A stretch of 64,000 nucleotides of DNA from Endozoicomonas gorgoniicola (GTDB lineage: Bacteria; Pseudomonadota; Gammaproteobacteria; Pseudomonadales; Endozoicomonadaceae), in contig NZ_JAPFCC010000001.1 of NCBI RefSeq assembly GCF_025562715.2, forward strand, positions 948,501 to 1,012,500, in the 5' to 3' direction. Below the pieces are notes generated by a model. That model saw only the letters and a list, made by a program, of their open reading frames with translations. It was not told the DNA's origin and did not search any database. The position numbers and the translations under genes are program-made. This document shows positions 1 through 7,680 of this stretch, piece after piece (within the stretch, counting starts at the first letter, position 1; the number at the start of each line of letters is the position of its first letter).

Positions 1-993
1 GAGACCAGAGGTGATAATCACCAGGCCGGTGATGGTACAGATAATAATGGTATCGATAAAAGTACCCAGCATGGCAACCATGCCCTGACGAACCGGGTCT
101 TTGGTTTTGGCAGCAGCGTGGGCAATCGGGGCAGAACCCAGACCAGCCTCGTTGGAGAAAATACCCCGGGCAACACCAAAGCGAAGTGCTGCCCACACGG
201 CTGCACCGGCAAAACCACCGGTAGCGGCAACCGGCGAGAAGGCATAGGTGAAGACCAGTGACAGAGCTTCAGGAATGGCAGCGGCATTAATCGCCAGAAC
301 ACCCAGCCCGGCTAACAGATAGGTAATGGCCATAAAGGGAACCAGCGCGCCAGCGACCTGACCAATACGACGGATGCCGCCAATTAGCACCAGGCCTACC
401 AGAACCATCAGGGCTACACCAGTTACCCAGGTTGGCAGACTGAAGTTGGCTTCCAGAGCCGCAGCGACCGAGTTGGATTGCACCGTGTTACCGATACCAA
501 AGCCGGCGATAGCCCCAAACAGGGCGAACAGTGTGCCGAGCCATGCCCAGCGGGAACCCAGGCCATTTTTGATATAGTACATAGGGCCGCCATAATGGTT
601 GCCTTTGTCGTCTACTTCCCGGAATTTTACAGCCAGTACCGCTTCTGCAAACTTGGTGGCCATACCTACCAGTGCTGTACACCACATCCAGAAGAGGGCT
701 CCGGGACCACCAAGGAAGACGGCAGTGGCAACGCCGGCAATATTACCGGTACCAACGGTAGCCGACAGGGCCGTCATCAATGCCTGAAAGGGTGAGATTT
801 CCCCCGCCTTGTCGTCGCCTTCTGCCGGTGTACGACCACTCCATAATAGTTTGAAACCGGTTCCCAGCTTGAGCAGTGGCATCAGCCGCAGACCCAGCAT
901 CAGGAATAGCCCTACCCCCAGAATAAGAACAAGCATTAACGGTCCCCAGACGACCCCGTTAATGGCGTTCACAATATTTGTTATTTGTTCCAT
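1..993 (-). CDS. Alanine/glycine:cation symporter (AGCS family), 3' part missing
   Basis: This is the first 331 codons of an inner-membrane sodium- or proton-coupled symporter for small neutral amino acids. The minus-strand frame is open from an ATG at 993 to the window edge, so the C-terminus is lost. The N-terminus begins MEQITNIVNAINGVVWG, followed by a long hydrophobic segment, as in AGCS proteins. The segment nearest the edge (KTKDPVRQGMVAMLGTFIDT) is a typical AGCS sequence. The frame has no stop over all 993 bases. Family assignment is from recognised sequence; the substrate (alanine or glycine) is inferred. It is transcribed divergently from the XRE-cupin regulator gene at 1302, which could control it. 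Confidence 0.88.
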   Translation of the reverse strand, partial: MEQITNIVNAINGVVWGPLMLVLILGVGLFLMLGLRLMPLLKLGTGFKLLWSGRTPAEGDDKAGEISPFQALMTALSATVGTGNIAGVATAVFLGGPGALFWMWCTALVGMATKFAEAVLAVKFREVDDKGNHYGGPMYYIKNGLGSRWAWLGTLFALFGAIAGFGIGNTVQSNSVAAALEANFSLPTWVTGVALMVLVGLVLIGGIRRIGQVAGALVPFMAITYLLAGLGVLAINAAAIPEALSLVFTYAFSPVAATGGFAGAAVWAALRFGVARGIFSNEAGLGSAPIAHAAAKTKDPVRQGMVAMLGTFIDTIIICTITGLVIITSGL

Positions 994-1301
994 GGTTTTA
1001 TCCGCTGTTAGCTTGTTGTTCAGCTGCGTCACAGACCGGAGATACATCACTAACCTTGTGAAAATTCCAGCAAAAATCGTCCGTTCGCAGGTGGCTTTAA
1101 CTTAATGAATTAGGTGGGAAAATTCAACGGAGGCTCAGACTGCATAAGGTCTGGCGGGTTTCATATAGGAAACAAATGTCGTCAATCAGGGAGTCTTCCT
1201 TTAATTCACGGCTCGGCTTGGTTACTATTGCCGATACTTCTTTAGTTGCCCTTTTTCAGTTGCTCCTAAGCTGGATCAATTCATGCAGGTGAAAAATAAA
1301 A
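994..1301. other. Divergent intergenic region
   Basis: About 310 bases separate the start of the symporter gene (minus) from the start of the XRE-cupin regulator (plus). The region must hold both promoters. I see no clear coding frame, hairpin with a T-run, or strong palindrome, and do not assign promoter boxes. Confidence 0.5.
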
Positions 1302-1934
1302 ATGACTGAGCAGGCTTATTTTTTACAACGCGAAAAACAGTCAGTAATGGTTACGCGCGGCGACAGAGAAGCGTCTGTTGAGCCTCTGCAACTGGGGCAG
1401 CGGGTTCGGGATATTCGACAGAGCAAGAACCTGACCCTTGAGGAAGCCAGCAAGCTGACCGGGCTGGCACGTTCCACCCTGTCGAAGATCGAAAATGAAC
1501 AGATTTCCCCCACGTTTGCAGCGGTCACCAAACTGGTCACTGGATTGGGGATTGATATTCCACAGCTGTTCACCCAGCCCGACACCCGAACCTCTGCCAC
1601 TGGCAGGCGCGCCATAACCCGTAAAGGGGAAGGGCAGTTGCACCCTACCACGACCTACGAACATGAGCTGCTGGCAGATGAGTTGTCGGGTAAGCGCATG
1701 ATTCCCTACCGGACCACCGTGTTTGCCCGCTCTTTTGATGACTATCAGGACTGGGTGCGGCATGAGGGGGAGGAATTTCTGCTGGTATTGAGCGGTCGAC
1801 TGGCGCTGTTTACCGAGTTCTACCAGCCTGTTGAACTGGATGAAGGCGACAGCGCTTATTATGATGCCGAAATGGGACATGTGCTGGTATCGCTCAGTGA
1901 AGAAGACGCTGTGGTGTTGTGGGTGACCGCCTGA
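1302..1934 (+). CDS. XRE-family regulator with C-terminal cupin domain
   Basis: A 210-residue DNA-binding regulator. Residues about 30-84 form an XRE/Cro helix-turn-helix (RIRQSKNLTLEEASKLTG followed by LARSTLSKIENEQISPT, the recognition helix region). Residues about 115-208 form a cupin barrel (HEGEEFLLVLSGRLALF and LDEGDSAYYDAEMGH). This two-domain layout is the PuuR/SutR type, in which the cupin is thought to sense a small ligand. The start at 1302 has a weak AGGTGA-like site about 10 bases upstream; an internal ATG at residue 16 is possible. It is divergent from the amino-acid symporter gene, so control of that symporter is a reasonable inference without direct evidence. Confidence 0.85.
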   Translation: MTEQAYFLQREKQSVMVTRGDREASVEPLQLGQRVRDIRQSKNLTLEEASKLTGLARSTLSKIENEQISPTFAAVTKLVTGLGIDIPQLFTQPDTRTSATGRRAITRKGEGQLHPTTTYEHELLADELSGKRMIPYRTTVFARSFDDYQDWVRHEGEEFLLVLSGRLALFTEFYQPVELDEGDSAYYDAEMGHVLVSLSEEDAVVLWVTA

Positions 1935-1998
1935 TTCTAAAGCAGCCTGAAGGGAGTGATGCCATACTATGGGGCAGAATCTACAGGAGAATAAAGGC

Positions 1999-2334
1999 AT
2001 GAAATACCATCATCTTGGTATTCCTACCCAAGAAAAGTTAAAGGACGAGAAACACCTGCCTCACCTGAAAATGTATGTCAGCGGCTTTGGGCGCAACCCT
2101 TACGGAGTGGAATGGATGCGCTTTGAAGAAGACGCCGACTACCCCGAGCTGGTGAAGACCGTCCCTCATGTCTGCTTTGAAGTGGACGACCTGCAGGCTG
2201 CCATTAAGGACAAGCACGTCATCATTGAACCAAACAGTCCCAGCCCCGGGGTGTGGGTCGCTTTTATTGAGGATAACGGTGCGCCGGTAGAATTTTTGCA
2301 GGTAGACCGGACGATTGCAGAGGCAGGAATATAA
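1999..2334 (+). CDS. VOC-fold (glyoxalase/bleomycin resistance-like) protein
   Basis: A small cytoplasmic protein of 111 residues from the chosen start. It begins MKYHHLGIPT and has the paired beta-alpha-beta pattern of vicinal-oxygen-chelate proteins: an N-terminal HHLGIPT strand, VPHVCFEVDDL in the middle, and VWVAFIEDNGAPVEFLQ at the end. Histidine and glutamate at typical metal-binding places are visible. I chose the ATG at 1999 over one at 1969 because AGGAGA lies 8 bases before it. It follows the XRE-cupin gene by 64 bases in the same direction and may be cotranscribed. The substrate cannot be told from sequence. Confidence 0.75.
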   Translation: MKYHHLGIPTQEKLKDEKHLPHLKMYVSGFGRNPYGVEWMRFEEDADYPELVKTVPHVCFEVDDLQAAIKDKHVIIEPNSPSPGVWVAFIEDNGAPVEFLQVDRTIAEAGI

Positions 2335-2341
2335 AAGGCTG

Positions 2342-2437
2342 TCAGGATTTCAGGGTGTTGCTGAAATTTTCAATAGAGGGAAGTTCAGTAAGGTTGCAGC
2401 CCGGCGACGGGTTATAAAGACTTTCAGACACCGGAAC
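2342..2437 (-). pseudogene. Possible C-terminal gene relic (left of the CAP gene)
   Basis: A short minus-strand frame ends with a TGA at 2342-2344 and reads ...VSESLYNPSPGCNLTEL. It has no start codon. It resembles the end of the frame at 3812-3949 (TVSLYDPQPAVGLHVAG), sharing SLY-x-P-x-P and then a leucine, and both regions share a GGGTYATAAAGACT-like DNA stretch. I read them as decayed copies of the end of one gene. The match is short and could be chance. Confidence 0.3.
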
Positions 2438-2494
2438 TTATTGTTCAGGCTATAGTCCATGCTTGATTATGGTTTGAACAGGTATGCATACACA

Positions 2495-3808
2495 ATGAAA
2501 TCTGCTGTTAAATGGTTGTTGGTGCTTCTTGTCACGATTAACTCTGCAGGGTTAATTGCTGAAGATGACAGAAATGCAGAAGATACTAAAGCGGTGTTGG
2601 ACATACTGAACAGCGAGCGGAAAAATGCAGGTATTCAGTCTGTTTATCAATTTAATAAAGCCCTGGAAGACGCTTCACGCAGGCACTGCCTCTACTGGTC
2701 TGAACATTATGATCGGCTGAGACAGAGCCTGAATACAGGTCAAATCAGCTGGCATGATGAGCAGGATATAGCGGGTTCAGAGTACTACACAGGCAATATG
2801 AGAGAGCGGGCGAAAAAGCAGGAATATACTTCCGGTGTTGCTGAGAATATTCATGTAGGTCTTGAAAGTTGGGCTGAAGCCATAAGTAGCTTAATGAGTT
2901 CAATGGGACATAGATTGAACTTTCTGAATCCGAAACTTAACGATATTGGGTTTTATAGCTGCCGTATTGAGTCAGTTTTTCCCAGTGAGTCACGAAGGCT
3001 TTATGTCTTTATGATGGGCAATGACTATGGTCGCGTGTTCAATGAGAAGACCAGGGAACTCTGCGCAAAAGAAGCGTTTAAGAACTGTCCTGCGGGCATG
3101 AGGACCTGTTCGGTCATTTTTTGCGGTAATGGTCTGGGAGTCCTGGAGTCGCGCGTCAGTTATGACGCAGCCAGTCTGGTTCGCCAGCAGAACAGCGGCT
3201 TTGTGATGTACCCGTTTAATGGCGCTGTGGTTGATCCTTTGTCCTCAAACCTTAAACATTATGATGACGATCCTGGTCCGTTAAGGGGGCAGATGATCAG
3301 TGTTGAGTTGCTTCCGGAGACACAAAAGCAAATTTTCGGTCTGCTGATGATGTTGGTTGACATCCGTTCAGATGAAATTTTAACCCTGGTTCCAGTCAAC
3401 AGAGGTTTGCCCGCAAACCGACCGGGAATAAATGCCTGGATACCACAATCTCCCCTGAGGGTGGGCGGTCAATACCGCATGGTGATGAAGTATAACCACT
3501 TCAGCGACGGATGGCAGGTGCGGGAATCTGAATTTACCGTTCAAAAGCCGGAAGGGAAGGTGATCAATATTTCAAACCTTCAACAGACAGTGTCTGTCAA
3601 AAAGGGAGAGGTGAACCTGCTTGTTATTGACTGGAACCTGACCCCGCGAAAGGCAATCAATAACATTAAGACTGTTTACTGGGAGTCAGGCAACTACGTG
3701 ACTAAAGTTGTGGGGGATAATGTGATCAAAGTTCAGTCCTACGTAGACAGGTTGATTATCAGAAATGCCGACAACAACATGGAGATCAGCGTTAATGCCC
3801 GGGATTAG
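2495..3808 (+). CDS. Exported CAP/SCP-domain protein
   Basis: A 437-residue protein from the chosen start. It opens with MKSAVKWLLVLLVTINSAG, a signal peptide probably cleaved near residue 23. Residues about 25-180 resemble a CAP (SCP/PR-1) domain: an N-terminal helix with LDILNSERKNAGI, HCLYWSEHY with a conserved-type histidine, GVAENIHVG, then MGHRLNFLNPKLNDIGFYSCR, the classic GHR..LNP....IG pattern. Bacterial CAP proteins are secreted; activities are mostly unknown. The C-terminal 250 residues have two CAxEA-to-FC cysteine clusters near residues 185-215 and no fold I recognise. The ATG at 2459 would put 12 polar residues ahead of the signal peptide, so 2495 is preferred. Gene relics may flank it on both sides. 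Confidence 0.72.
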   Translation: MKSAVKWLLVLLVTINSAGLIAEDDRNAEDTKAVLDILNSERKNAGIQSVYQFNKALEDASRRHCLYWSEHYDRLRQSLNTGQISWHDEQDIAGSEYYTGNMRERAKKQEYTSGVAENIHVGLESWAEAISSLMSSMGHRLNFLNPKLNDIGFYSCRIESVFPSESRRLYVFMMGNDYGRVFNEKTRELCAKEAFKNCPAGMRTCSVIFCGNGLGVLESRVSYDAASLVRQQNSGFVMYPFNGAVVDPLSSNLKHYDDDPGPLRGQMISVELLPETQKQIFGLLMMLVDIRSDEILTLVPVNRGLPANRPGINAWIPQSPLRVGGQYRMVMKYNHFSDGWQVRESEFTVQKPEGKVINISNLQQTVSVKKGEVNLLVIDWNLTPRKAINNIKTVYWESGNYVTKVVGDNVIKVQSYVDRLIIRNADNNMEISVNARD

Positions 3809-3811
3809 GCT

Positions 3812-3949
3812 TTACGGAGGTTGATGAACTCCGTCAATGAATGTAACAGATTCGCTGCCTGCAACGTGTAATCCGACGGCGGGCTGCGGGTCATAAAGAC
3901 TGACAGTTCCACTGTCATCGTTTACAATGCCGCCATGCCATTCTGTAGC
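3812..3949 (-). pseudogene. Possible C-terminal gene relic (right of the CAP gene)
   Basis: A minus-strand frame ends at 3812 and reads TEWHGGIVNDDSGTVSLYDP and onward to DGVHQPP. The frame is open further upstream to 4093, but that part overlaps the ndk start and looks non-coding. The last 45 codons have protein-like composition and resemble the relic at 2342-2437. No full-length parent lies in the window. A remnant is the best reading; chance is possible. Confidence 0.3.
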
Positions 3950-4076
3950 GATACTCCTGTAAGCAAGGCTCTGGAACTTACAGATGGTCGTGAAGAATGT
4001 CTCGAACTGAATTATAAGAACGGCCTTTTTCTTCGGAATAATAGGCCACGAACAAAAATGAGTTTGGAGAGTGTAA

Positions 4077-4508
4077 ATGGCCGTAGAACGCACTTTATCG
4101 ATTATTAAGCCGGACGCTGTTGCAAAAAATGTAATCGGTAAAATTTACAAGCGCTTTGAAAAAGCAGGTCTGAATATCGTTGGCTCACGGATGATCCATT
4201 TGAGTCAGGAGAAAGCAGAAGGCTTTTATGCAGAACATAAAGAACGGCCATTTTTTCCTGATCTGGTGGCCTTTATGACGTCTGGCCCGGTCGTAGTGTC
4301 TGTCCTGGAAGGAGACAATGCCGTTGTCCTGCACAGGGAACTGATGGGAGCGACCAATCCGGCTGAAGCAGCACCAGGAACCATCCGTGCGGATTTTGCT
4401 CAAACCATTGACGAAAACGCCGTACACGGTTCTGACTCTCCAACATCAGCAGCTCGGGAGATCGCTTATTTCTTTGATAAAGCGGAACTCTGTCCGCGAA
4501 CGAGATGA
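4077..4508 (+). CDS. ndk: Nucleoside diphosphate kinase
   Basis: A 143-residue cytoplasmic enzyme that moves the gamma-phosphate from ATP to nucleoside diphosphates through a phosphohistidine. It starts MAVERTLSIIKPDAVAKNVIG, has the catalytic histidine at about residue 117 in NAVHGSDSPTSAAREIAYFF, and ends CPRTR as in the enterobacterial enzyme. Length equals the family norm. It opens the conserved cluster ndk-rlmN-pilW-rodZ-(ispG)-hisS-yfgM-bamB-der. A hairpin lies between it and rlmN. Confidence 0.97.
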   Translation: MAVERTLSIIKPDAVAKNVIGKIYKRFEKAGLNIVGSRMIHLSQEKAEGFYAEHKERPFFPDLVAFMTSGPVVVSVLEGDNAVVLHRELMGATNPAEAAPGTIRADFAQTIDENAVHGSDSPTSAAREIAYFFDKAELCPRTR

Positions 4509-4518
4509 TAGTACGATT

Positions 4519-4544
4519 GCCGGGTATAAATACCCGGCGATTTT
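4519..4544 (+). terminator. Hairpin with short T-run between ndk and rlmN
   Basis: An 8-bp perfect stem (GCCGGGTA / TACCCGGC) with a 4-base loop is followed by GATTTT. It lies 10 bases after the ndk stop and 12 bases before rlmN. It could be a terminator or partial attenuator for ndk. Confidence 0.65.
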
Positions 4545-4555
4545 GAGGTGTAAAA

Positions 4556-5701
4556 ATGTCAGAAACAGTCGGTCAGTCCGTCTCTGAAGTAAATGAAATG
4601 GCTAAAACCAACCTGCTGGGTCTGTCCCGCAGTAAGATGGAAGCCTTTTTTGTCAGCATTGGTGAAAAGAAGTTCCGCGCTCAGCAGGTGCTGAAGTGGA
4701 TCCACCATGAGCGTGTTGACAGCTTCGACGACATGACCAATGTCAGCAAGGCTCTGCGTGAGCGACTGAAACAGGTCGCTGAAATTCGCGGGCCTGAAAT
4801 CGTCAGCAGCCACTTTTCCGAAGACGGCACCTGCAAATGGGTCGTACGGGTAACCAGTGGCAGCTGTGTTGAAACCGTTTATATCCCTGAAGGAGACCGT
4901 GGCACGTTGTGTGTTTCCTCTCAGGCAGGCTGCTCCCTGGACTGCAGCTTTTGTTCGACTGGCAAGCAGGGGTTTAACTCGGATCTGACAGTGGCTGAAA
5001 TCATTGGTCAGGTCTGGGTGGCTGCCCGTCATTTTGGCAATGTACCTGCCAAAATAGACCGCCGTATTACCAATGTGGTGATGATGGGAATGGGCGAGCC
5101 GTTGATGAACTTCGACAATGTTGTGGATGCCATGAACCTGATGATGGATGATTTTGGCTATGGCCTGTCCAAGCGTCGGGTAACCCTGAGTACTTCCGGT
5201 GTTGTGCCTATGTTGCGAAAGCTGGGCGAGGTGACGGATGTTTCGCTGGCGGTGTCCCTGCATGCGCCGAACGACGAGCTGCGTAATGTGCTGGTTCCCA
5301 TCAACAAAAAGTACCCACTGGCTCAGTTGATGGATGCCATTGATTTTTACATGAACTCTCTGCCCGACAATCGTCGTGTAGTGACCATCGAATACACTCT
5401 GCTGGCGGGTGTGAACGATCAGCCGGAACATGCAGAGCAACTGATTCAGCTGCTTAAGGATGTGCCATGCAAGCTGAATCTGATACCCTTTAACCCATTC
5501 CCCCATTCCGGTTATGAGCGCCCCAGCAATAATGCCATTCGCCGTTTTCAGGAGAAAATGCAGGCTGCGGGTTTCAATGCAACCGTGCGCAAAACCCGGG
5601 GGGATGATATCGATGCTGCCTGTGGCCAGCTGGTGGGTCAGGTCAATGACCGTACCCGCCGGAGCCAGCGTTATATCGAAGCCAGGCAGCTGGAAGCCTG
5701 A
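4556..5701 (+). CDS. rlmN: Dual-specificity 23S rRNA/tRNA (adenine-C2) methyltransferase
   Basis: A radical-SAM enzyme that methylates C2 of A2503 in 23S rRNA and A37 of some tRNAs. The [4Fe-4S] cluster motif CxxxCxxC is visible as CSLDCSFC (C126, C130, C133), followed by STGKQGFNSDLT. GMGEPLMNFDNV and the C-terminal DIDAACGQL, whose cysteine carries the methyl intermediate, are also present. At 381 residues it matches the family. An alternative ATG at 4598 (MAKTNLLGLSRSKM) would drop 14 unconserved residues. It is the second gene of the conserved cluster. Confidence 0.96.
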   Translation: MSETVGQSVSEVNEMAKTNLLGLSRSKMEAFFVSIGEKKFRAQQVLKWIHHERVDSFDDMTNVSKALRERLKQVAEIRGPEIVSSHFSEDGTCKWVVRVTSGSCVETVYIPEGDRGTLCVSSQAGCSLDCSFCSTGKQGFNSDLTVAEIIGQVWVAARHFGNVPAKIDRRITNVVMMGMGEPLMNFDNVVDAMNLMMDDFGYGLSKRRVTLSTSGVVPMLRKLGEVTDVSLAVSLHAPNDELRNVLVPINKKYPLAQLMDAIDFYMNSLPDNRRVVTIEYTLLAGVNDQPEHAEQLIQLLKDVPCKLNLIPFNPFPHSGYERPSNNAIRRFQEKMQAAGFNATVRKTRGDDIDAACGQLVGQVNDRTRRSQRYIEARQLEA

Positions 5702-5754
5702 TAAGCCTTTGCAGAGCAGTGCGCCTCATGAACTGAGTGTGCTGCCCTGATGGA

Positions 5755-5789
5755 CAGTACTAATAATTTGGCCAGTACTAATAATTTGG
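5755..5789 (+). repeat. Tandem 18-bp repeat before pilW
   Basis: The 17-base unit CAGTACTAATAATTTGG occurs twice, at 5755-5771 and 5773-5789, with a period of 18. It lies between rlmN and the pilW start, ending at the ribosome-binding region. It extends an upstream in-frame ATG reading (MDSTNNLASTNNLG), which I take as untranslated. Confidence 0.85.
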
Positions 5790-5797
5790 GGAGAGAC

Positions 5798-6568
5798 ATG
5801 ACTGCAAAACGGAAGCTTTGTTCAGCTTTCATGTTCGCATTGCTGAGTATGATGTTGTCGGGGTGCGTGTCCACAGGAAACCGGCCGACAGATAAAAACC
5901 AGGCAGTCCGAAGTTATATCGATCTGGCCAGGGGGTATGTGCAGCAGGGTTATACCGAAAATGCCATCAAACCTCTGAACCGGGCTCTGGAACTTCGACC
6001 CGGCTCGCCGGATGTGCATGCTATGTTTGCCCTGGTGTATCAGCTGCAAGGTGAAGACAAGTTGGCTGAACAGTCGTTTCGCAAAGCGCTTTCTCTCAGT
6101 TCCGGTTCGGCAGAAATACACAACAACTATGGCGCATTTCTTTTCAGCCAGAACCGTTTGAGCGAAGCTTACCGTCAGTTTACACTGGCTGGAGATGATG
6201 TTCGCTATTCTCAGCGCAGTCGTGTTTTCGAGAATATGGGGCGGGTTGCGTTGCAGCAGGGGCAGCGCAGTCTGGCTCGGCAGAATTTTGAAAAATCCCT
6301 GAAACTTAATGCCAATTTGCCCAGATCCCGGCTGGAACTGGCGTCTCTGCTTTATGAGCAGGGGGAGTACCTTCTGGCCTGGGAGCATTATCAGACATTT
6401 GTCACACTGTCGTCGCAAAATGAGCGTAGCCTGCAGCTGGGCATCAGGCTGGCCAGAGCCAACGGCGACAATAACGCTGCAGCCCGTTATTCTAATGAGC
6501 TGCAGCGTTATTATTCCAGCCCGGAAGCGGGACGGAATACCCGGAGTCGAAGCAGTTATGACTACTGA
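5798..6568 (+). CDS. pilW: Type IV pilus biogenesis lipoprotein with TPR repeats
   Basis: A 256-residue outer-membrane lipoprotein of the PilW/PilF type, the pilotin that helps the PilQ secretin reach and multimerise in the outer membrane. MTAKRKLCSAFMFALLSMML is a signal peptide ending in the lipobox LSGC, with the lipidated cysteine at residue 23. Residues about 37-230 are TPR helices (YVQQGYTENAIKPLNRALEL, then AEQSFRKALSLSSGSAEIHN, and so on). The ATG at 5798 follows GGGGAGAG and gives the correct signal peptide. It overlaps rodZ by 11 bases, so the two are translationally coupled. Confidence 0.9.
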   Translation: MTAKRKLCSAFMFALLSMMLSGCVSTGNRPTDKNQAVRSYIDLARGYVQQGYTENAIKPLNRALELRPGSPDVHAMFALVYQLQGEDKLAEQSFRKALSLSSGSAEIHNNYGAFLFSQNRLSEAYRQFTLAGDDVRYSQRSRVFENMGRVALQQGQRSLARQNFEKSLKLNANLPRSRLELASLLYEQGEYLLAWEHYQTFVTLSSQNERSLQLGIRLARANGDNNAAARYSNELQRYYSSPEAGRNTRSRSSYDY

Positions 6569-7574
6569 CTTATTAGAAACAAAGACCGATACAAACAGTG
6601 AAAGCCTCTTGGACGAATCCACACAGGTCGATGCTCAGTCGACACACGAACAGGAAAGAGAAGAAGGCTTGCAATCTCCAGGTGAGCGACTGCAACGATT
6701 CCGTGAGCAGAAGAGGCTGACAACCGAAGAGGTGGGAGAAACCCTTAAAATTCCTGCGTCGTATATTGATGCCATTGAATGCAGTGCGTTTGATAAATTG
6801 CCAGGGTTGATGTTTGTCCGGGGTTATCTTCGGAGTTATGCCCGCCTGGTGGATCTTGACCCGGATGAGATTATTCAACGGTTTGATCAGTTCACCGGAG
6901 ACAACGGTAAAGAAACACCCAGGCTGTCTGAAGGAAAAGATGTAGAGATTCGTCGTCAGGTTTCTCCTGTCGTGAGTATTGGCGGTGCGATCAGTGTTAT
7001 TGCTATTTTGCTGGTGGTGGCATTCAGTTATTACAACTGGGGTGGTGGGCGTGTAGCCAATACGTCTGCTGTTGCTGAAGTCTCTGAAAGCCCGGCCGTC
7101 CCTGAGCCTGAGCCTGAGCTTATTGTTGGCAACCCCACTCATCCGGTGACGGAGGCTGCACCAGAACAAGATGATCAGGAAGAGCAGCCTGCAGATTCCG
7201 TTCAGCCTGATGAAGAACTGATCGCTCCGGCGGTGTCTGACAATGCCCCTGAGACTGCTCAGACAACAGAGCAGGAAGTGTCGGGTATTGCTCCCGTTGA
7301 GCTGGCACTGCCGGATGAGACGCACCTGGTGATTCGCTTTATTGAGGATTGCTGGATTCAGGTTCGTGATATGGCGGGAAAAAGCCTTTATACCGATGTG
7401 CAAAAAGCAGGATCCACTCTGGATCTGGAAGTTCCTGATACCATTCAGGTACGCTTTGGCAACGTAGCCGGTGTTCAGTCTGCCACCTTCCATGGTGAAC
7501 CGGTAGAGGTGAAGGCCACTGAACCGGGCCGCAATGTGGTGAGCCTGGTGCTTGGCTCTGAAGATGCCGGTTAA
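6558..7574 (+). CDS. rodZ: Cytoskeletal cell-shape protein RodZ
   Basis: A 338-residue bitopic membrane protein that links MreB to the elongation machinery. Residues about 35-100 form the cytoplasmic helix-turn-helix domain (LQRFREQKRLTTEEVGETLK, then MFVRGYLRSYARLVDLDPDE). A membrane segment follows at about 135-155 (ISVIAILLVVAFSYYNW). A Pro/Glu/Ala-rich periplasmic linker runs about 165-240, and a DUF4115-type C-terminal domain begins at IRFIEDCWIQVRDMAGKSLY. The start is the ATG inside the last codons of pilW. In many relatives ispG comes next; here it is absent. Confidence 0.9.
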   Translation: MTTDLLETKTDTNSESLLDESTQVDAQSTHEQEREEGLQSPGERLQRFREQKRLTTEEVGETLKIPASYIDAIECSAFDKLPGLMFVRGYLRSYARLVDLDPDEIIQRFDQFTGDNGKETPRLSEGKDVEIRRQVSPVVSIGGAISVIAILLVVAFSYYNWGGGRVANTSAVAEVSESPAVPEPEPELIVGNPTHPVTEAAPEQDDQEEQPADSVQPDEELIAPAVSDNAPETAQTTEQEVSGIAPVELALPDETHLVIRFIEDCWIQVRDMAGKSLYTDVQKAGSTLDLEVPDTIQVRFGNVAGVQSATFHGEPVEVKATEPGRNVVSLVLGSEDAG

Positions 7575-7680
7575 TCTGTATTTTGACTGTTATCATTAAG
7601 CCGGAACCGTTATAGTTGCTCCTTTTGTCCGGTCAGCCCTGTCTGGTCGGCACAGTTGAGGATTTAGAGGGCGTCAGAAG

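Noticed and set aside
5750..5797. Start of PilW at 5750
   Set aside because: It would add 16 residues coded by the tandem 18-bp repeat ahead of a complete lipoprotein signal peptide. The ATG at 5798 with its GGGGAGAG site fits better.
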